A stretch of DNA of 64,000 nucleotides. Source: Vicia villosa (lineage: Eukaryota; Streptophyta; Magnoliopsida; Fabales; Fabaceae). How positions within the stretch are numbered: the first letter of the stretch is position 1; each line of letters starts with the position of its first letter. The position numbers and the translations under genes are program-made. The notes under the pieces were generated by a model. The model had not been told where the DNA came from and did no database searches. It saw nothing but the letters and a program-made list of their open reading frames with translations. Location of the stretch: positions 62,001-126,000 of the forward strand of contig NW_026706157.1 of the NCBI RefSeq assembly GCF_029867415.1, in the 5' to 3' direction. Below, one piece after another: positions 43,429-55,830 of this stretch.

Positions 43429-45636
43429 ATGGCTGGACGTAATGACGCTGCTATTGCTGCTGCATTGCAAGCTATGGCTGAAGCTATGCATACAGGTGAG
43501 AATGCAAGGTCTCGGAGTTTAGCGACGTTCCAGAGGGAGAATCCTCCTGTGTTTAAGGGAACGCATGACCCCGAGGGAGCCTTGACTTGGATGAAGGAGA
43601 TGGAGAGAATCTTTCGTGTGATGGATTGCACGGAAGAGCAGAAAGTCAGGTATGGAGAGAATCCTCCTGTGGAGGCTGATGATTGGTGGCTGGAGACTTT
43701 GGCAAGGTTAGAAGCAACCAGTGAAGAGATTTCCTGGACGGTGTTCAAGAGGGAGTTTTTGAGGAAGTATTATCCGGAGGATGTCCGTGGAAAGAAAGAG
43801 ACTGAGTTTCTGGCTTTGGTTCAAGGCAGCATGTCTGTGTCTGAATATGCGGCAAAGTTTAATGAACTTGTGAAATTCTACCCGCACTTTGTTGGTGAGG
43901 GGGCAGAATTTTCTAAGTGCATTAAGTTCCAGAATGGGTTACGTTCTGATATCAAGAAGGCGGTAGGGTATCAGAAGATTCGGGTGTTTCCAGATTTGGT
44001 GGACAGCTGTAGGATTTACGATGAGGATAATAATGCTCATCATAAGGTGATTAATGAAAAGAGGAACAAAGGTCCGCAGAATCGTGGGACGCCGTATGAT
44101 GGAGGGAAGGGTAAGCAAAAGATGAATTATGGACCAAGGTTTAGTGGGGGAGATGCTCCTGCTAAGATTGTATGTTTTAAGTGTGGTAAACCTGGCCACA
44201 AAAGTAATGTCTGCAATGGTGACACGAGGAAATGTTTCAAGTGTGGAAGGGCAGGACATTTGTCATCCGACTGTACGTTCAAGGGAATAGTGTGTTTTAA
44301 TTGTGGTGAAGAGGGACATATGAACGGTCAATGTCCGAAGAAGAAAGTTCAAGCTGGTGGGAAGGTGTTTGCATTGGCTGGAACTCAGACGGACAAGGGT
44401 GATCGACTGATCAGAGGTACTTGTTTTATTAATGGCATTTCTTTAATTGCTATTATTGATACGGGTGCTTCGCATTGTTTTATAGCCGATGATTGTGTTA
44501 AAAGATTAGGTCTTGTTCTATCTGATTTGGGTGGTGAGATGGTTATCGATTTACCAGCAATGGGGTCGGTGACTACTTCTTTAGTTTGTAAGAATTGTCC
44601 GGTATCAATCTTCGGTAAGGACTTTACTGTTGATTTGATTTGTTTGTCGATGAACGAGTTAGACGTGGTTCTGGGAATGGATTGGTTGATGAATAATCGT
44701 GTCCATATCGATTGTTATCATAAGTTGGTGAGGTTTCCATTTCTTGAGAAGGATGTGGAATTTGGTGTCTTATCTACCAAGGAGTTGAATCGACTGTTAG
44801 AAGATGGGGCAAAATTGTTTGGTGTGTTTACATCGTTAACTGTGGAGAGTCGAGCTGCAGTTGGGGATTTTCCAGTGGTGCGAGAATTTCCCGAAGTGTT
44901 TCCTGAAGACTTTTCTGATGTGCCGCCAAAGAGAGAGGTGGAGTTTTCCATAGATCTAGTTCCTGGTACGAGGCCTGTTTCTATGGCGCCATATAGGATG
45001 TCGGCATCAGAGTTAGTGGAATTAAAGAAACAATTGGAAGAGTTGCTAGCAAAACATTTTGTGAGGCCTAGTGTTTCACCATGGGGAGCTCCAGTTTTGT
45101 TGGTAAAGAAGAAGGATGGAAGCATGAGGTTGTGTATTGATTATCGCCAGTTGAACAAGGTGACAATTAAGAATAAGTATCCGCTTCCTAAGATTGACGA
45201 CTTGATGGATCAGTTGGTGGGAGCCAGTGTGTTTAGCAAGATTGATTTAAGATCTGGTTACCATCAGATTCGGGTGAAGGAGGAAGATATTCAGAAGACT
45301 GCGTTTAGGACTCGGTACGGGCATTATGAGTTTTTGGTGATGCCGTTCGGAGTTTCTAATGCACCTGGTGTGTTTATGGAGTATATGAATCGCATATTCC
45401 ATGATCAGTTGGATAAGTTTGTTGTGGTCTTCATAGATGACATCTTGATTTATTCTAAGTCTCCGGAAGAGCATGAGGAGCATTTGCGTGTTGTGCTACA
45501 GGTTTTGAGGGAGAAGCAGTTGTATGCTAAGTTATCCAAGTGCGAGTTCTGGTTATCAGAGGTGAGTTTTCTTGGTCATGTGATTTCAGGTAACGGGATT
45601 GCAGTGGATCCATCCAAGGTAGATGCAGTGCTATAA
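43429..45636 (+). pseudogene. Chromovirus gag-protease-reverse transcriptase (735 codons, then a nonsense stop)
   Basis: The ATG at 43429 starts [14 protein letters not shown]. Gag core: [20 protein letters not shown] and [18 protein letters not shown]. Three CCHC knuckles follow near residues 248, 268 and 288 ([42 protein letters not shown]). Protease IDTGASHCF lies near 344. RT shows [37 protein letters not shown] and catalytic [11 protein letters not shown] near 667. A TAA at 45634 replaces the Gln expected in LQWEVP; the frame continues unchanged. Gag lacks part of the usual motif before EADDWW, where a copy of an upstream 15-bp string sits. The family is clear (Ty3/gypsy, Del/Tekay type). 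Confidence 0.92.
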
Positions 45637-46663
45637 TGGGAGGTTCCGAGATCGGTTACTGAGATCAGAAGCTTCTTAGGTTTGGCAGGTTATTACCGAA
45701 GATTCATAGAAGGCTTTTCGAAGTTGGCACTTCCGTTAACTCAGCTTACTTGCAAGGGTAAGGCATTTATTTGGGACATAGTTTGTGAAAGGAATTTTGA
45801 AGAGTTGAAGAGAAGGTTGACTTCAGCTCCGGTTTTGGTTTTACCTGATCCTGAGGAACCGTTTGTGGTATATTGTGATGCATCGCATATGGGGTTTGGT
45901 GGTGTTTTGATGCAGGAAGGTAAGGTGGCGGCTTACGCTTCGAGGCAGTTAAGGATTCATGAGAAGAATTATCCCACTCATGATTTAGAGTTAGCTGCGG
46001 TGGTTTTTGCATTAAAGATTTGGAGGCATTATCTCTACGGTGCAAGGTTCGAGGTCTTTAGTGATCATAAGAGTTTGAAATACTTATTTGATCAGAAGGA
46101 GTTGAACATGAGACAACGTAGCTGGTTAGAGTTCTTGAAGGACTATGACTTTAGCTTGAATTACCATCCTGGTAAAGCTAATGTGGTTGTCGATGCTTTG
46201 AGTCGGAAATCTTTGCATATGTACGCTATGATGGCGGAGGAGTGGGAACTTTTGGAGCAGTTTCGTGATCTTAGTTTAGTATGTGAATTGACGCCAGGTA
46301 GTGTGAAGATGGGTATGTTGAAAGTGACGAATGATTTTCTGTCGACCGTTTGCGAGAGACAGAAAAAGGATGTGAAACTTGTTGATTTGTTTATGGTGGC
46401 AAATCAAAGTGATGATGGCGACTTCAGAGTGGATGGTCAGGGTGTTTTGAGATTCCGTGGTCGAATTTGTGTACCTGATGATTCCGAGCTGAAAAAGATG
46501 ATTTTAGAGGAAGGTCACAGAAGCAGTTTGAGTATTCATCCGGGAGCCAATAAGATGTATCAGGATTTGAAAAAGATCTTTTGGTGGTCTGGTTTGAAAA
46601 GGGATGTGGCTCAGTTTGTGTATGCGTGTTTGGTATGTCAGAAGTCAAAAGTGGAGCATCAGC
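45637..46663 (+). pseudogene. Chromovirus RNase H and integrase start, interrupted by the Ogre derivative
   Basis: Same frame as the preceding part after a single stop. Connection: [18 protein letters not shown]. RNase [46 protein letters not shown] and [10 protein letters not shown]. The integrase zinc finger [18 protein letters not shown] leads to [12 protein letters not shown], after which the reading is cut at 46664 by the Ogre LTR. The catalytic core, any chromodomain and the 3' LTR must lie beyond the Ogre array, outside the window. Confidence 0.92.
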
Positions 46664-49600
46664 TGTCATACCCCAAATTTGTCCTACCCTTTAATTTCTA
46701 ACTGGCTCTAGCTTCGCATTTCATCTGCATACCTCCACTAGGTCATGTAACACATCATTTATCCATTAACCAATAATCTTACAAGGGATCGAGGGTCATG
46801 AAACAAGTGGGAGTTTCACATAGATCTTGGCAAAAGGGAATTCATTTCCTCAAAAAGAATAATAAAAAGAATGCTTGATGTTTGATCAAGAAGGTGTTGA
46901 TTGGTTCAGTTCTAGAAAAGTATTTGATCAGAGGGATTTCATTTGCATGTAATGTCTTGATCTATGGTTTATTGCCCTAAGCACCTGGTGGTCTTGTTAT
47001 GATTGAGAATGACTGGTTGTTCAATTGGAGAGTGTTATTGATATGTTGATGAAAAAGGCGCGTGGAGATTGTGTGCAATATTGTTGACTTTTTGTCAAAG
47101 TCAACCATGCAAGGTGGACCTTTTGACCAAACTCACGTTCCATATCCCTGGTTACCGTCCCATTCGGATTCTTTCATTCTAATTTGCAAAAGGGAGGAGG
47201 CCGAGTTAATTACTTGAAAGATAAAGCAAAGGTATAAAAGTCAGAGTTTGCAGAAATAGGGAATTTATCCACAAGAGCTGTTGCAAGGCTTATAAGAGGA
47301 TGTTCGGTATTGCACTCAAATAGTATCCATCAGCTTTCAATATTATTCACCAAACCATGGATATTACAGACTAAGGTCCATTCATTACAAGATGCTTACG
47401 AAATAAAAATAAACAAGGTTACAATTGAGAACAGTACAAAAATATCAAGTGCATCATCAGTACACAACACAGAAATTACAAAAAAAAGAGGAAAGAAAGA
47501 TCTCTATGGTTCTATATTGAGAGTTATTCATCATGCCGTCTTACTCCAGCCACATGTACACATTGAATCGGTTCGGAAGCTTGTATCCAATCGCTTCGCC
47601 AGACCTGCATCATCATATTCTGCCTACACAAATCAGCTCCACATTCAACATAAACCTGCAAATCACCACATTCAGGAAACCACTCGGGCACCGATTCACA
47701 CACCATAAAAATCATACTTACAAACATTTCATACTACCTGAATCTTTACAGCGACCACTTAAGCCATCTCCCGCCTCCTCTTCTTGCATCCAGACAAGGC
47801 TAAGTCAACACAGCTCATAAACTACGATCCTGCAGCACATCCAAGCTATCGAAAACCTGCCAGAACCATAACATACATCATCAACTCAGTACCACACCAA
47901 GTTCAGAACAGAAAAGATTTCAAAAATCAGCTAACCAATTCTTAGTAGCCTATTCAACTAACCTATAACTAGTTCCACATCAGTGCTGCAGCGAAAATGA
48001 AAAGTCTCTTAATCCAAAAGGCCGAACCCGCATAAACAAGAAAAGAACCAGCCCTGCAACCACCAGCTGAATGCAAGTCTCCCACAATATTGTAACATGG
48101 TGCAGCAACACTGTGTGTATCGAACCCGGCCTCCAAACTCATTCAAATGATCCTGCACACACAAAACCAGTTCAAACATCTTCACTCTTCAAGGCTGCAA
48201 TGTCAGTTCATTCACCAAATAAATAGTTAACAGAAGGCAATCAATAAGCAGTTCCAGTTTCAATTTACCAAGCCACTCAGCATTATATAAGGCTACACTA
48301 ACTGACCTATTCCACTTAACAATCAACCTTCACGGTTTTTTTATATAACCTTCCTTCTCCTAACACTTTCAAACCACATTCCCTAACTTCTACTAATAGA
48401 ATCAGTCACAAACTAACATAACCAACTTTCAACAACCTCATAACAGAATCCCTCTAAACCATAACCTTCATAACAAACTCTCAATCACTCTAACTTCTCA
48501 TAACTACCAAAAACAGAATTTCAAACCTATAACTAACTAACTCATAACTGACAGATCCTCACCACTCAATTCTCCAACAGAATCTCAATCTAATGGTTCT
48601 AATCTCTCACTCTCTAACTGAATTCAACTTCCCTCTTCAACCTATATAACTGAACCTCTCTCACTGATTCAACCTTCACGCCATTTTTTCATTCACCACT
48701 TTCACTCCTTCCCTTCATACGCCATTCATACACCTCTCTCACCATTCATTCTTCTCCACCATCTTCTTCTCACGCCATAATTCATCTTCAGAACCACTTC
48801 ATCACCATTCTCTCAGTCTCCTTCACTTTGCTCTGAACTCAATCTTCATCACTCTCATTCACGTTTAACTCTCCGCAACTACACGGTTTATTCAACAACA
48901 ACTCACACTATCAGAACGCAACGCTCAACAGCCATGCAAGGGACGAGATTCGATTCGTAGAAAATCAAACAAAAAAAGAAAGAGAGTAGAAGAAGGAGAA
49001 GATACAAGAAGAGCGAAATCAAACATACCTGAAAACTCCTTCAAGCTCATTGCGTTTACTTCGCCAAATAGTCAATAAGCTCGCCTTTGACGGTCCTGTT
49101 CTCTATCTTCGAAGCTTCGCTCCAGATCGGTGAGGAGAGTTTGAATTGAGAGGCGAAGAAAAAGGACGCGTTTGGTTTATCACGGCGGCGCTGTGAAAGA
49201 TTGAATCGGAGGAGAATTGTCTGAATCGGAAACGTGAGCGAAGAGATCGAGCGAGAGATGAAAGGGGGCGAGAGGGAACGAATTGTGGTTTTTGATTCGC
49301 GATGACCAGAAGCGGTTACGGTGGAGCTTTGATCGGAAACTCGTCGGGGAAGAACGAAGAGAGCCGCGCCGTTCACGTAGAAGAAGAGAGGGGAAGCTCA
49401 ATCGGTACACCACACTGAGCCCTAATTCCTCTTTCCATTCTTTTTATCTTTTATTTTATTTAATTAAATCTGTTAATTGAAATAATAAAAAAACCTGAAC
49501 AATGAATCTGAATTGGATCAAAATGCCATCGGGCCTATCACTACGCACACCTCCCCTCAGTCCACAAACCCCTTGTTTTTCTGAATGCAAACAAAACACC

Positions 49601-51186
49601 ATTGGGCCTGCCACCGAATTGCTGATCTCACCCCCATAGGCCCACGCTCTCACTTGTTTTTTTATTCAAAAGTTACCTTGGGCTGACTCTCCCCTGGGCC
49701 ACGCGCCAGTTTCACTAGGCACACCACCATTTTCAGGTTCACACCCCCGAGCCCACATTTTCCTTGTTAGAATTTAGAATTCTTGACTTAGTCTTTGACA
49801 TAGTTTTAGATAATAAAAAGCATTAAAATCATGATTTTCTCATTAGATTTTTAGGTAATAACAATTGTTAGAATCATAATTTTGTTTGATTTTTAGGTAA
49901 TAAAAATGACATATAAAAATCAATTTTCTTTGTTAGTTTTTTGATAAAAGAATAAATAATCACCATAAAAAAATAGCAGAATTTTAGGTTGATTTTGACA
50001 TAATCTTTTGAACTCATTTCTTTCATAAAAACCATAAAAATAATAGTACTTTTAATTCACTCTTATGCTATATTTTGACTTGTTTCATTTCATGTTATCT
50101 TCAATATTCTACTTAGCGATCTTTATTTTCATGTTTCTTTTATTCCTAACCTTAGGTAGAAACCATGATAATATTAGGTAGAAATTCCCATTCATATTAG
50201 GCTAGTTTACTTAGGCTAGTTTCCTTTTCTTTTTCAACTCTTTAAAACATTAATAAACGGAAGATGCGAATCACATTAAGCAAGTGATAGAGAAATGAGT
50301 GGGATTCATTCCCTAATCTATTTCTCAATCACTTAGTGGCATAGAAACGAGTGGGATTCATTCCCTAATTTGTTTCTCGGTCACTACTTAATGGGAGAGA
50401 AACGAGTGGGATTCATTCCCTAATCTGTTTCTCAAACATTAATTAATGGGAGAGAAATGAGTGAGATTCATTCTCTAATCTGTTTCTCAAACATTACATA
50501 ATGGGATGGAAGTGAGTGGGATTCATTCCCTAATCTGCTTCTCGATCATTATACATTTTTATGTGATTCGAATCGTGAAGTAAATTCCCTTAAAAAATAC
50601 ACAACCAAAAACACTTTAAAACATCTAACAATGGTTCAGACTAAAGCAAAGTAGAGAAAGTGGTGAGTGGCCCGGTATTGGGAACTGTTCATCACTCATC
50701 TACCCTAAAAGACACAAACCAATCATTTCTTTTGCCTAAGGGCACCGTTATCTCCGCTCCATTGCATCCTAGGCGATCCCTTATGCAAGAGCGCGAGCGT
50801 TAATGCCGCCCAACTAAAAAACACAAAACAAACAGAAAATCGTGAGCCGAGCTACGGTAACTCTGATTCCTGAAAAGGATACGTAGGCAGCGGGGTAGGG
50901 CCCGTGCGAGTACAATTCTTTATTTTCCCTACATTTTGCATTCATTTCGCATATAGACATAGACATAGTGCACACCCATTAGATAGAAACAAACATAGGT
51001 GGATACCATCGAGTACGATGGGCGTGAGGGGTGCTAGTACCTTCCCCTCGCGTAACCGACTCCCGTACCTTGATTCTCTGGTCGCAAGACCCTGTTCCTT
51101 CCTTTGTTAGGTTTTCTGATATTCCTTTCCCTTATGGGATAAATATATTGGTGGCGACTCTGTTCATTTTTCGCGAGCGTGCGACA
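46664..51186 (+). repeat. Ogre-type LTR, first copy (4523 bp)
   Basis: Ends TG and CA. The only frames inside are short and unsupported. It includes a CT-rich stretch (48360-48900), a 55-bp repeat array (50285-50570) and the conserved 3' part shared with 11723-12025. It differs from the second copy at about eight positions seen by eye (for example 46759-46760, 49368). Confidence 0.93.
50285..50570 (+). repeat. Five 52-55-bp tandem repeats in the Ogre LTR (first copy)
   Basis: Each unit contains GAGTGGGATTCATTCCCTAA and TGTTTCTC; marks at 50299, 50351, 50406, 50461 and 50516. The GGGATTCATTCCC core is itself an inverted repeat. An identical array lies at 61100-61385. Confidence 0.88.
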
Positions 51187-51188
51187 GC

Positions 51189-51206
51189 TGGCGACTCTGC
51201 TGGGGA
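51189..51206 (+). other. Ogre primer binding site, first copy
   Basis: TGGCGACTCTGCTGGGGA lies two bases after the LTR. Ogre elements use a TGGCGACTCCACTGGGGA-type site (established for the family, tRNA-Arg); two bases differ here. Confidence 0.85.
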
Positions 51207-52211
51207 TTACCTAAGCAAGTCGATCCTAGCCTTTGTTTGTTTCTTTTATTGGGTGTTTCTTTGTTTTGTTTATGTGCTTACATTCTGTATATATGTTTGT
51301 ATATCATGCCTATTTCCTGTTTGCATATCATGTTTACTTTCCGCATGCATCTGGACTATATTATGGGTCCCCGTGGGGGCCACATATTTTCTCTGCTTGC
51401 AGGTTGGGTGGGGATGATTCTATGAGGTAAAAGGCCCAATACACAGGCTATGAGTGCACTTTAGGTACCCTAGGATAGAGTGGGAGCATGGTTTGTCTCG
51501 AGGTGTACGTCTCGGGATGGATCATGTGGCTACGAGCAGAGTAGTGGTTTCAAACGGAGGTATTATCGTCACCCGCATCCGCGCTGTGATGATGCTTACC
51601 TTCGGGCGGACCGTATACTGCGTTTCATGACCTTACCCTGACCTAGATACACCTGTGAGTGGGGAGGGATATACATGACAGGTACCGTTGGTGACTATTC
51701 TGTTCTGTTGGTGACTATTCTGTTCTGTTGGTGACTATTGTTCCTATGGCTGTGTGGTACCTATGTCGGACCTTTGATCTCATGACATCTGACCTATATC
51801 AGTTATTCAGAGGATTGTACAGTGGTTACTAAGATTATATGGACCGTGGATCCCATGCTTTTGCATTGCATAACATCATTGCTTTGTCCACTCCATTTAT
51901 GAAAGATCCTAAAGTCTATTTCCAAAAAAAAAAGAGAAAAGAAAAGAAAAGAAAAGATATGTAAAAGAAAAGGAAATAGAAAAGCAAAAAAGGAAAGAAA
52001 AGATATTCTATACAAAAAAAGAAGAAGCTTTAATTCCAAAAAAGAAGAATGAAAGTGTGTGAAAAGACTTTAGGATCTCTCATAAATGAAACATGCATTC
52101 ATACTATCATGCATTTCATGGTTCTTTCAAAGACTTATGGGACCATTTCTATCCAGATTCCAAGATCAACAACAGATTTGACTTCTCACCGCCACAACTC
52201 CAAGATCAACT
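51207..52211 (+). other. 5' leader of the Ogre derivative
   Basis: Non-coding leader between primer site and ORF. It contains three 20-bp repeats of GTTGGTGACTATTCTGTTCT type (51689-51740) and a long homopurine tract (51927-52050, AGAAAAGAAAAG units). No convincing frame was seen; frames at 51031-51430 straddle the LTR border. Confidence 0.7.
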
Positions 52212-52844
52212 ATGGAACAACTCCGTGAGGAAATGGATGAGATGAAGGAACAAATGGGTCATCTTATGTTGGAGATGCAAGACTTGGTCCGTAATCAGGA
52301 TGCACTAAAGGAGGAAAATAGTCAGTTGAAGACTCAATTGAGCTTGGTCATGGAAGTTCTGAAGACGGTATTAAGGAAGGAAGGTGATGTTGTCCCTGTT
52401 GCTGCAACAGAAGTTGTTGATTCCTTCTCTCCAATAGGATCTCTTTTCACTCATGGGATGCCTCAGGGAGCTCTCCCTCAATTTCAAGTGCCATTGCCTC
52501 CACGTCAAAATGTTCATGCCCCTAGAATGAATCAAGGAGACCAAATGTGTGGGAAAAAGCCCAAGATACCTCAGAGGCTTATCAATCCGGTCCCGATGCC
52601 TTATGCTCAGTTACTTCCTCGCCTGCTAGAACTTCAGTTGATTAAGCTACGAGAGTCGGCTACGCCTGAAAAGCTTCCCCCCAACTTTGATGCCAACGCT
52701 CGATGCGAGTTCCATTCCGGGGCACCTGGCCATGATGTTGAGAATTGCAGGGCGATGAAACACAAAGTCCAAGATCTCATTGACTCCAAAGTAATATCAT
52801 TCACTCAAAATGGCCTGCGCATAAAACGAAGAGTTCATGCATAA
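52212..52844 (+). CDS. Internally deleted Ogre gag-like protein (210 aa)
   Basis: Intact frame. Residues 1-65 form a heptad-rich coiled coil (MEQLREEMDEMKEQMGHLML, then KEENSQLKTQLSLVMEVL), as at the N-terminus of Ogre gag. A Pro/Gln-rich linker follows. Residues 110-205 match the gag C-terminus of the Tat/Ogre group: MPYAQLLPRLLELQLI, then CEFHSGAPGHDVENC (CX2HX4GHX4C type) and KVQDLIDSKVISF. The capsid core between these parts is absent, and no protease or pol follows. It could bind RNA and associate with a helper gag by its coiled coil; this role is inferred. Its identical twin lies 10,815 bp downstream. Confidence 0.78.
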   Translation: MEQLREEMDEMKEQMGHLMLEMQDLVRNQDALKEENSQLKTQLSLVMEVLKTVLRKEGDVVPVAATEVVDSFSPIGSLFTHGMPQGALPQFQVPLPPRQNVHAPRMNQGDQMCGKKPKIPQRLINPVPMPYAQLLPRLLELQLIKLRESATPEKLPPNFDANARCEFHSGAPGHDVENCRAMKHKVQDLIDSKVISFTQNGLRIKRRVHA

Positions 52845-55449
52845 GTGAATGCCCGTATTCCAGAAAGTATCACAAAAAAAAAAAAGAGAATAAGCCCGAA
52901 TGGGGTCAAGGCTCCTCAACTATGGCAATCATCATTTCACTTCTGTATTCTCATTTTCAGTATTTCCTGTTTTGTAGAAGGCTACTTCCTTGTCTGAACT
53001 CGTTGGTATGGTAATAATGAAAGCACCACAAATTCTCGAACAACTTTGTCAGAATCTTCTTTCCAAGAGGTAATCAAGGATTTCCTGTAGAAGCACCTCT
53101 CATTCTCAAGGTTCTTGTGCTCAATTGTATCCGTGGAGGTTGGTGTTTCAGTTGGTGTTTTGGTCTTTCCTTACAACAGATAACTTCTCTAAGTTTGATG
53201 ACCACGCAAGGTTCCTCCATGTTTGATAGCAAATACTTCTTCAATGAATATGTTTGGGGCTCCCGCACGAGGGATAAGCAAGACGCACTCTTATCTTGAG
53301 CATTGCATCACTCGCATTGCTCGAATCCCTAAAGCATTACAAATTCTTGGGTGACTTCGTCAGAATCTTCTTCCGTGTGATAATCAAGAGTGTTCTTCAC
53401 AATGTTTCTCATTCTCAAGGTTCTACTTCATATATCAGTTGCCTTTTCTCATGATCTCCTTCTCAGTGGCCTTGCTAGTTAACAGAGACGAGAAGAACAT
53501 GAGAAACAAATTGATGTGGTTCTATTGCCTTGTGCTCATTCGTTTCCTTGTTTGTTGGAATCACAATTGGTTAAGATTCTAGTATTGGGTCTTCTTCACC
53601 ACAAGGGGCTCTCTTGAGTTGATGATCATACAAGATTCTTCCCATTTATGATGGCGATTACTATTCTAGCAACTATATTTGGGGCTCCCGCACGAGGGAT
53701 AAGCAAGACGTACTCTTATCTTGAGCATTGCATCACTCGCATTGCTCGAATCCCTAAAGCAAGGCAAAAGTTTACAACTCATGGGTGACTTTGTTGGAGT
53801 TCTCTTTTGAAGTAATCTGAAGTGTTTGGAAGGAACTGCAGAAAGTATTCAAGCTCAACAAGTCCAGACGGAGTCAAGTCTCCTCAACAACGACACCCAT
53901 TTAGTTTCTTACTGCATTCTCATTGTAATTTTTCATTTGTGTGTTTAAGCATCAATAGTATGTAAAAACTTGTTAGTTTCTGAATGAAAATCATAATACA
54001 TTGTTTATGTTTGTCTTGAAGAAATCCATTCGTTTTCACTCATAAAATGTTTTTGGCATTACGATGCCAACTTTACTAATCGCTTGCTTAGGCAAAGAGC
54101 GGAGGGAGAATGATGAAAAATAAAAATGCAAAATCTCTAATCGTGTGTTTTTGAATAAAACCCTACTGAGGATGTACAGGCATTGTTTCAAATCCCCAAA
54201 CACCGGAGATATAAGGGAGATAGACCCTCGTTAACCCCTTTGAGCCTTGAAGTAGGAGTTTCTTTGCTAATCACAAAAACCCTTATTTTAACCGTGGGGC
54301 AGGGTAGTGTTCATTTAACTTGATCGAGCTTTCAAAACTCACCAAAAGGGTATGCATCTAAGGATACGACAATGGTTATCCTCCAAAAGGTTGGGGAATG
54401 TCAAAACCGCGATGATTATCCTTATTCCATCAAGAGATCGAGAGATGATGATACCACAATGGTAATCCTTCATCAAATCAAAGGAGTGAGGCGGTCGCAA
54501 TCACCTCCAACGAATCAAGGACTATGCGAGGTCACACGACTTGTTCAAAAAAAAAAAAGAGAGCAAAAAAAATGAATGACGAAAAATAATGAAAATAAAA
54601 AAGATGAAAAGAAAATGGCAAAAAAAAAAAAGAAGATGATGAAATTGCCAAGCAAGAACAAAGTCGTGTGACAACGAATCAGAAGAATAAAAGGTGAGCG
54701 ACCGTCATGTCCCAAAAACCTCATTGATTCCTCAACCATTTCAAATTCCTTGTGAGGGATGAACACTCGTGTCGAGTTAACTGAACATAGGAATGGAGAA
54801 CATCACAAAGGGGGTGGGTACAAATAATTTTGAGCCTAAAAATCCTTTGTTTTCTAAAAACCGTGAACCTGGCCAAGTTACAACCCTTAAAAGTCCTAAC
54901 TGAAGTAGGGTTTATTTTGAAAGCGCACTCTGATGAGATAACATTTAACTGACTCCCAATGAAGCGTAACTCATATCCATGTTGGTATCGTATGCTTGCT
55001 TTATCTTCCATATGAAAAAATCGAGGTTGTGTTGACTAGTGATCCATTCACAAGAGGTCGCAACCTCATTCCATAAAAAGTTTCGTTAAACTTAAAGACT
55101 AACATAGGCTTTGCATTAGAATCATCATTCTTAGAATTAACATTCTTTTGCATGCAAAATATGTGCTTAACATCAAGGAAATTTTCAAGGATGAGAATCA
55201 ATGAGCAACTTGAGCATGTCAAAATACAAGAGACTTGAGAACTCCGAGGAGTAAAAGCTAATCACTTCAAATGTTGACCATCAAGGGGCAGGTTCTCTAA
55301 AGAAATCCGCCGGGCATGAACAGTTGATGCGTTCTTTGATTACTCTATGAGGAAGAGTTTGAAGACTCCGTTGAGCGTGGTAAAGTTGTCTCCATGTTCG
55401 TGTGACTTCAAAACAAAGAAGCTTAGGGATTCCAGTAAGATGTACCTAA
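52845..55449 (+). other. Non-coding internal region of the Ogre derivative
   Basis: No pol motifs on either strand. It holds a diverged ~425-bp duplication whose best preserved part (TTTGGGGCTCCCGCACGAGG onward) is at 53253-53336 and 53678-53761. A purine-rich stretch lies at 54548-54650. Text near 54170-54330 resembles the 3' region of Ogre internal sequences. Confidence 0.65.
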
Positions 55450-55830
55450 TCAGGGGCAATTAAGTCGAGGTTTGACCTCTCAAATTCGGCATATCTGGGG
55501 AAATCATGTCGATAAATCTCTTCAAGCCTTGATCAATCTGGGGCAATCATGTCGAGGAATCTCTCTCAAATTCAACCAATCTGGGGCAGTTACGTCGAGA
55601 TTTGACAAATCTCTCCAAAGATCCACTGGGGCAATTTCCTTCATGGGTCATGAAACTTGGGGCACGATCTCCTGAGTTTTATTGTCCTCTCCCTAATAGG
55701 AGTTTATTTCTCCTAGAACCTTGGTCTCTCCCCAAGCATGGAGTTTATTTCTCCCGAGATTTTGTTCCATCCCTCAAGCACAGGAGTTTATTTCTCCTAG
55801 GAGTTGTCCTACTTCCCTAATCAAGGATCC
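55450..55830 (+). repeat. Degenerate 43-bp minisatellite in the Ogre 3' region
   Basis: TCTGGGGCAATCATGTCGAG-type marks lie at 55453, 55497, 55540, 55583 and 55628. Then GGAGTTTATTTCTCC marks lie at 55699, 55740 and 55783. The spacing is 41-45 bp throughout, suggesting one array whose sequence changed along its length. Confidence 0.65.

Noticed and set aside
47310..47820. Frames of 132 and 95 codons in the Ogre LTR (and copies at 58125-58635)
   Set aside because: They lie inside an LTR, show no domain, and overlap each other in different registers. Conservation between copies only reflects recent duplication.
51031..51430. Frames of 60-130 codons at the Ogre LTR/leader border
   Set aside because: They cross the LTR end and primer site and are Phe/Cys/Tyr-rich translations of non-coding DNA.
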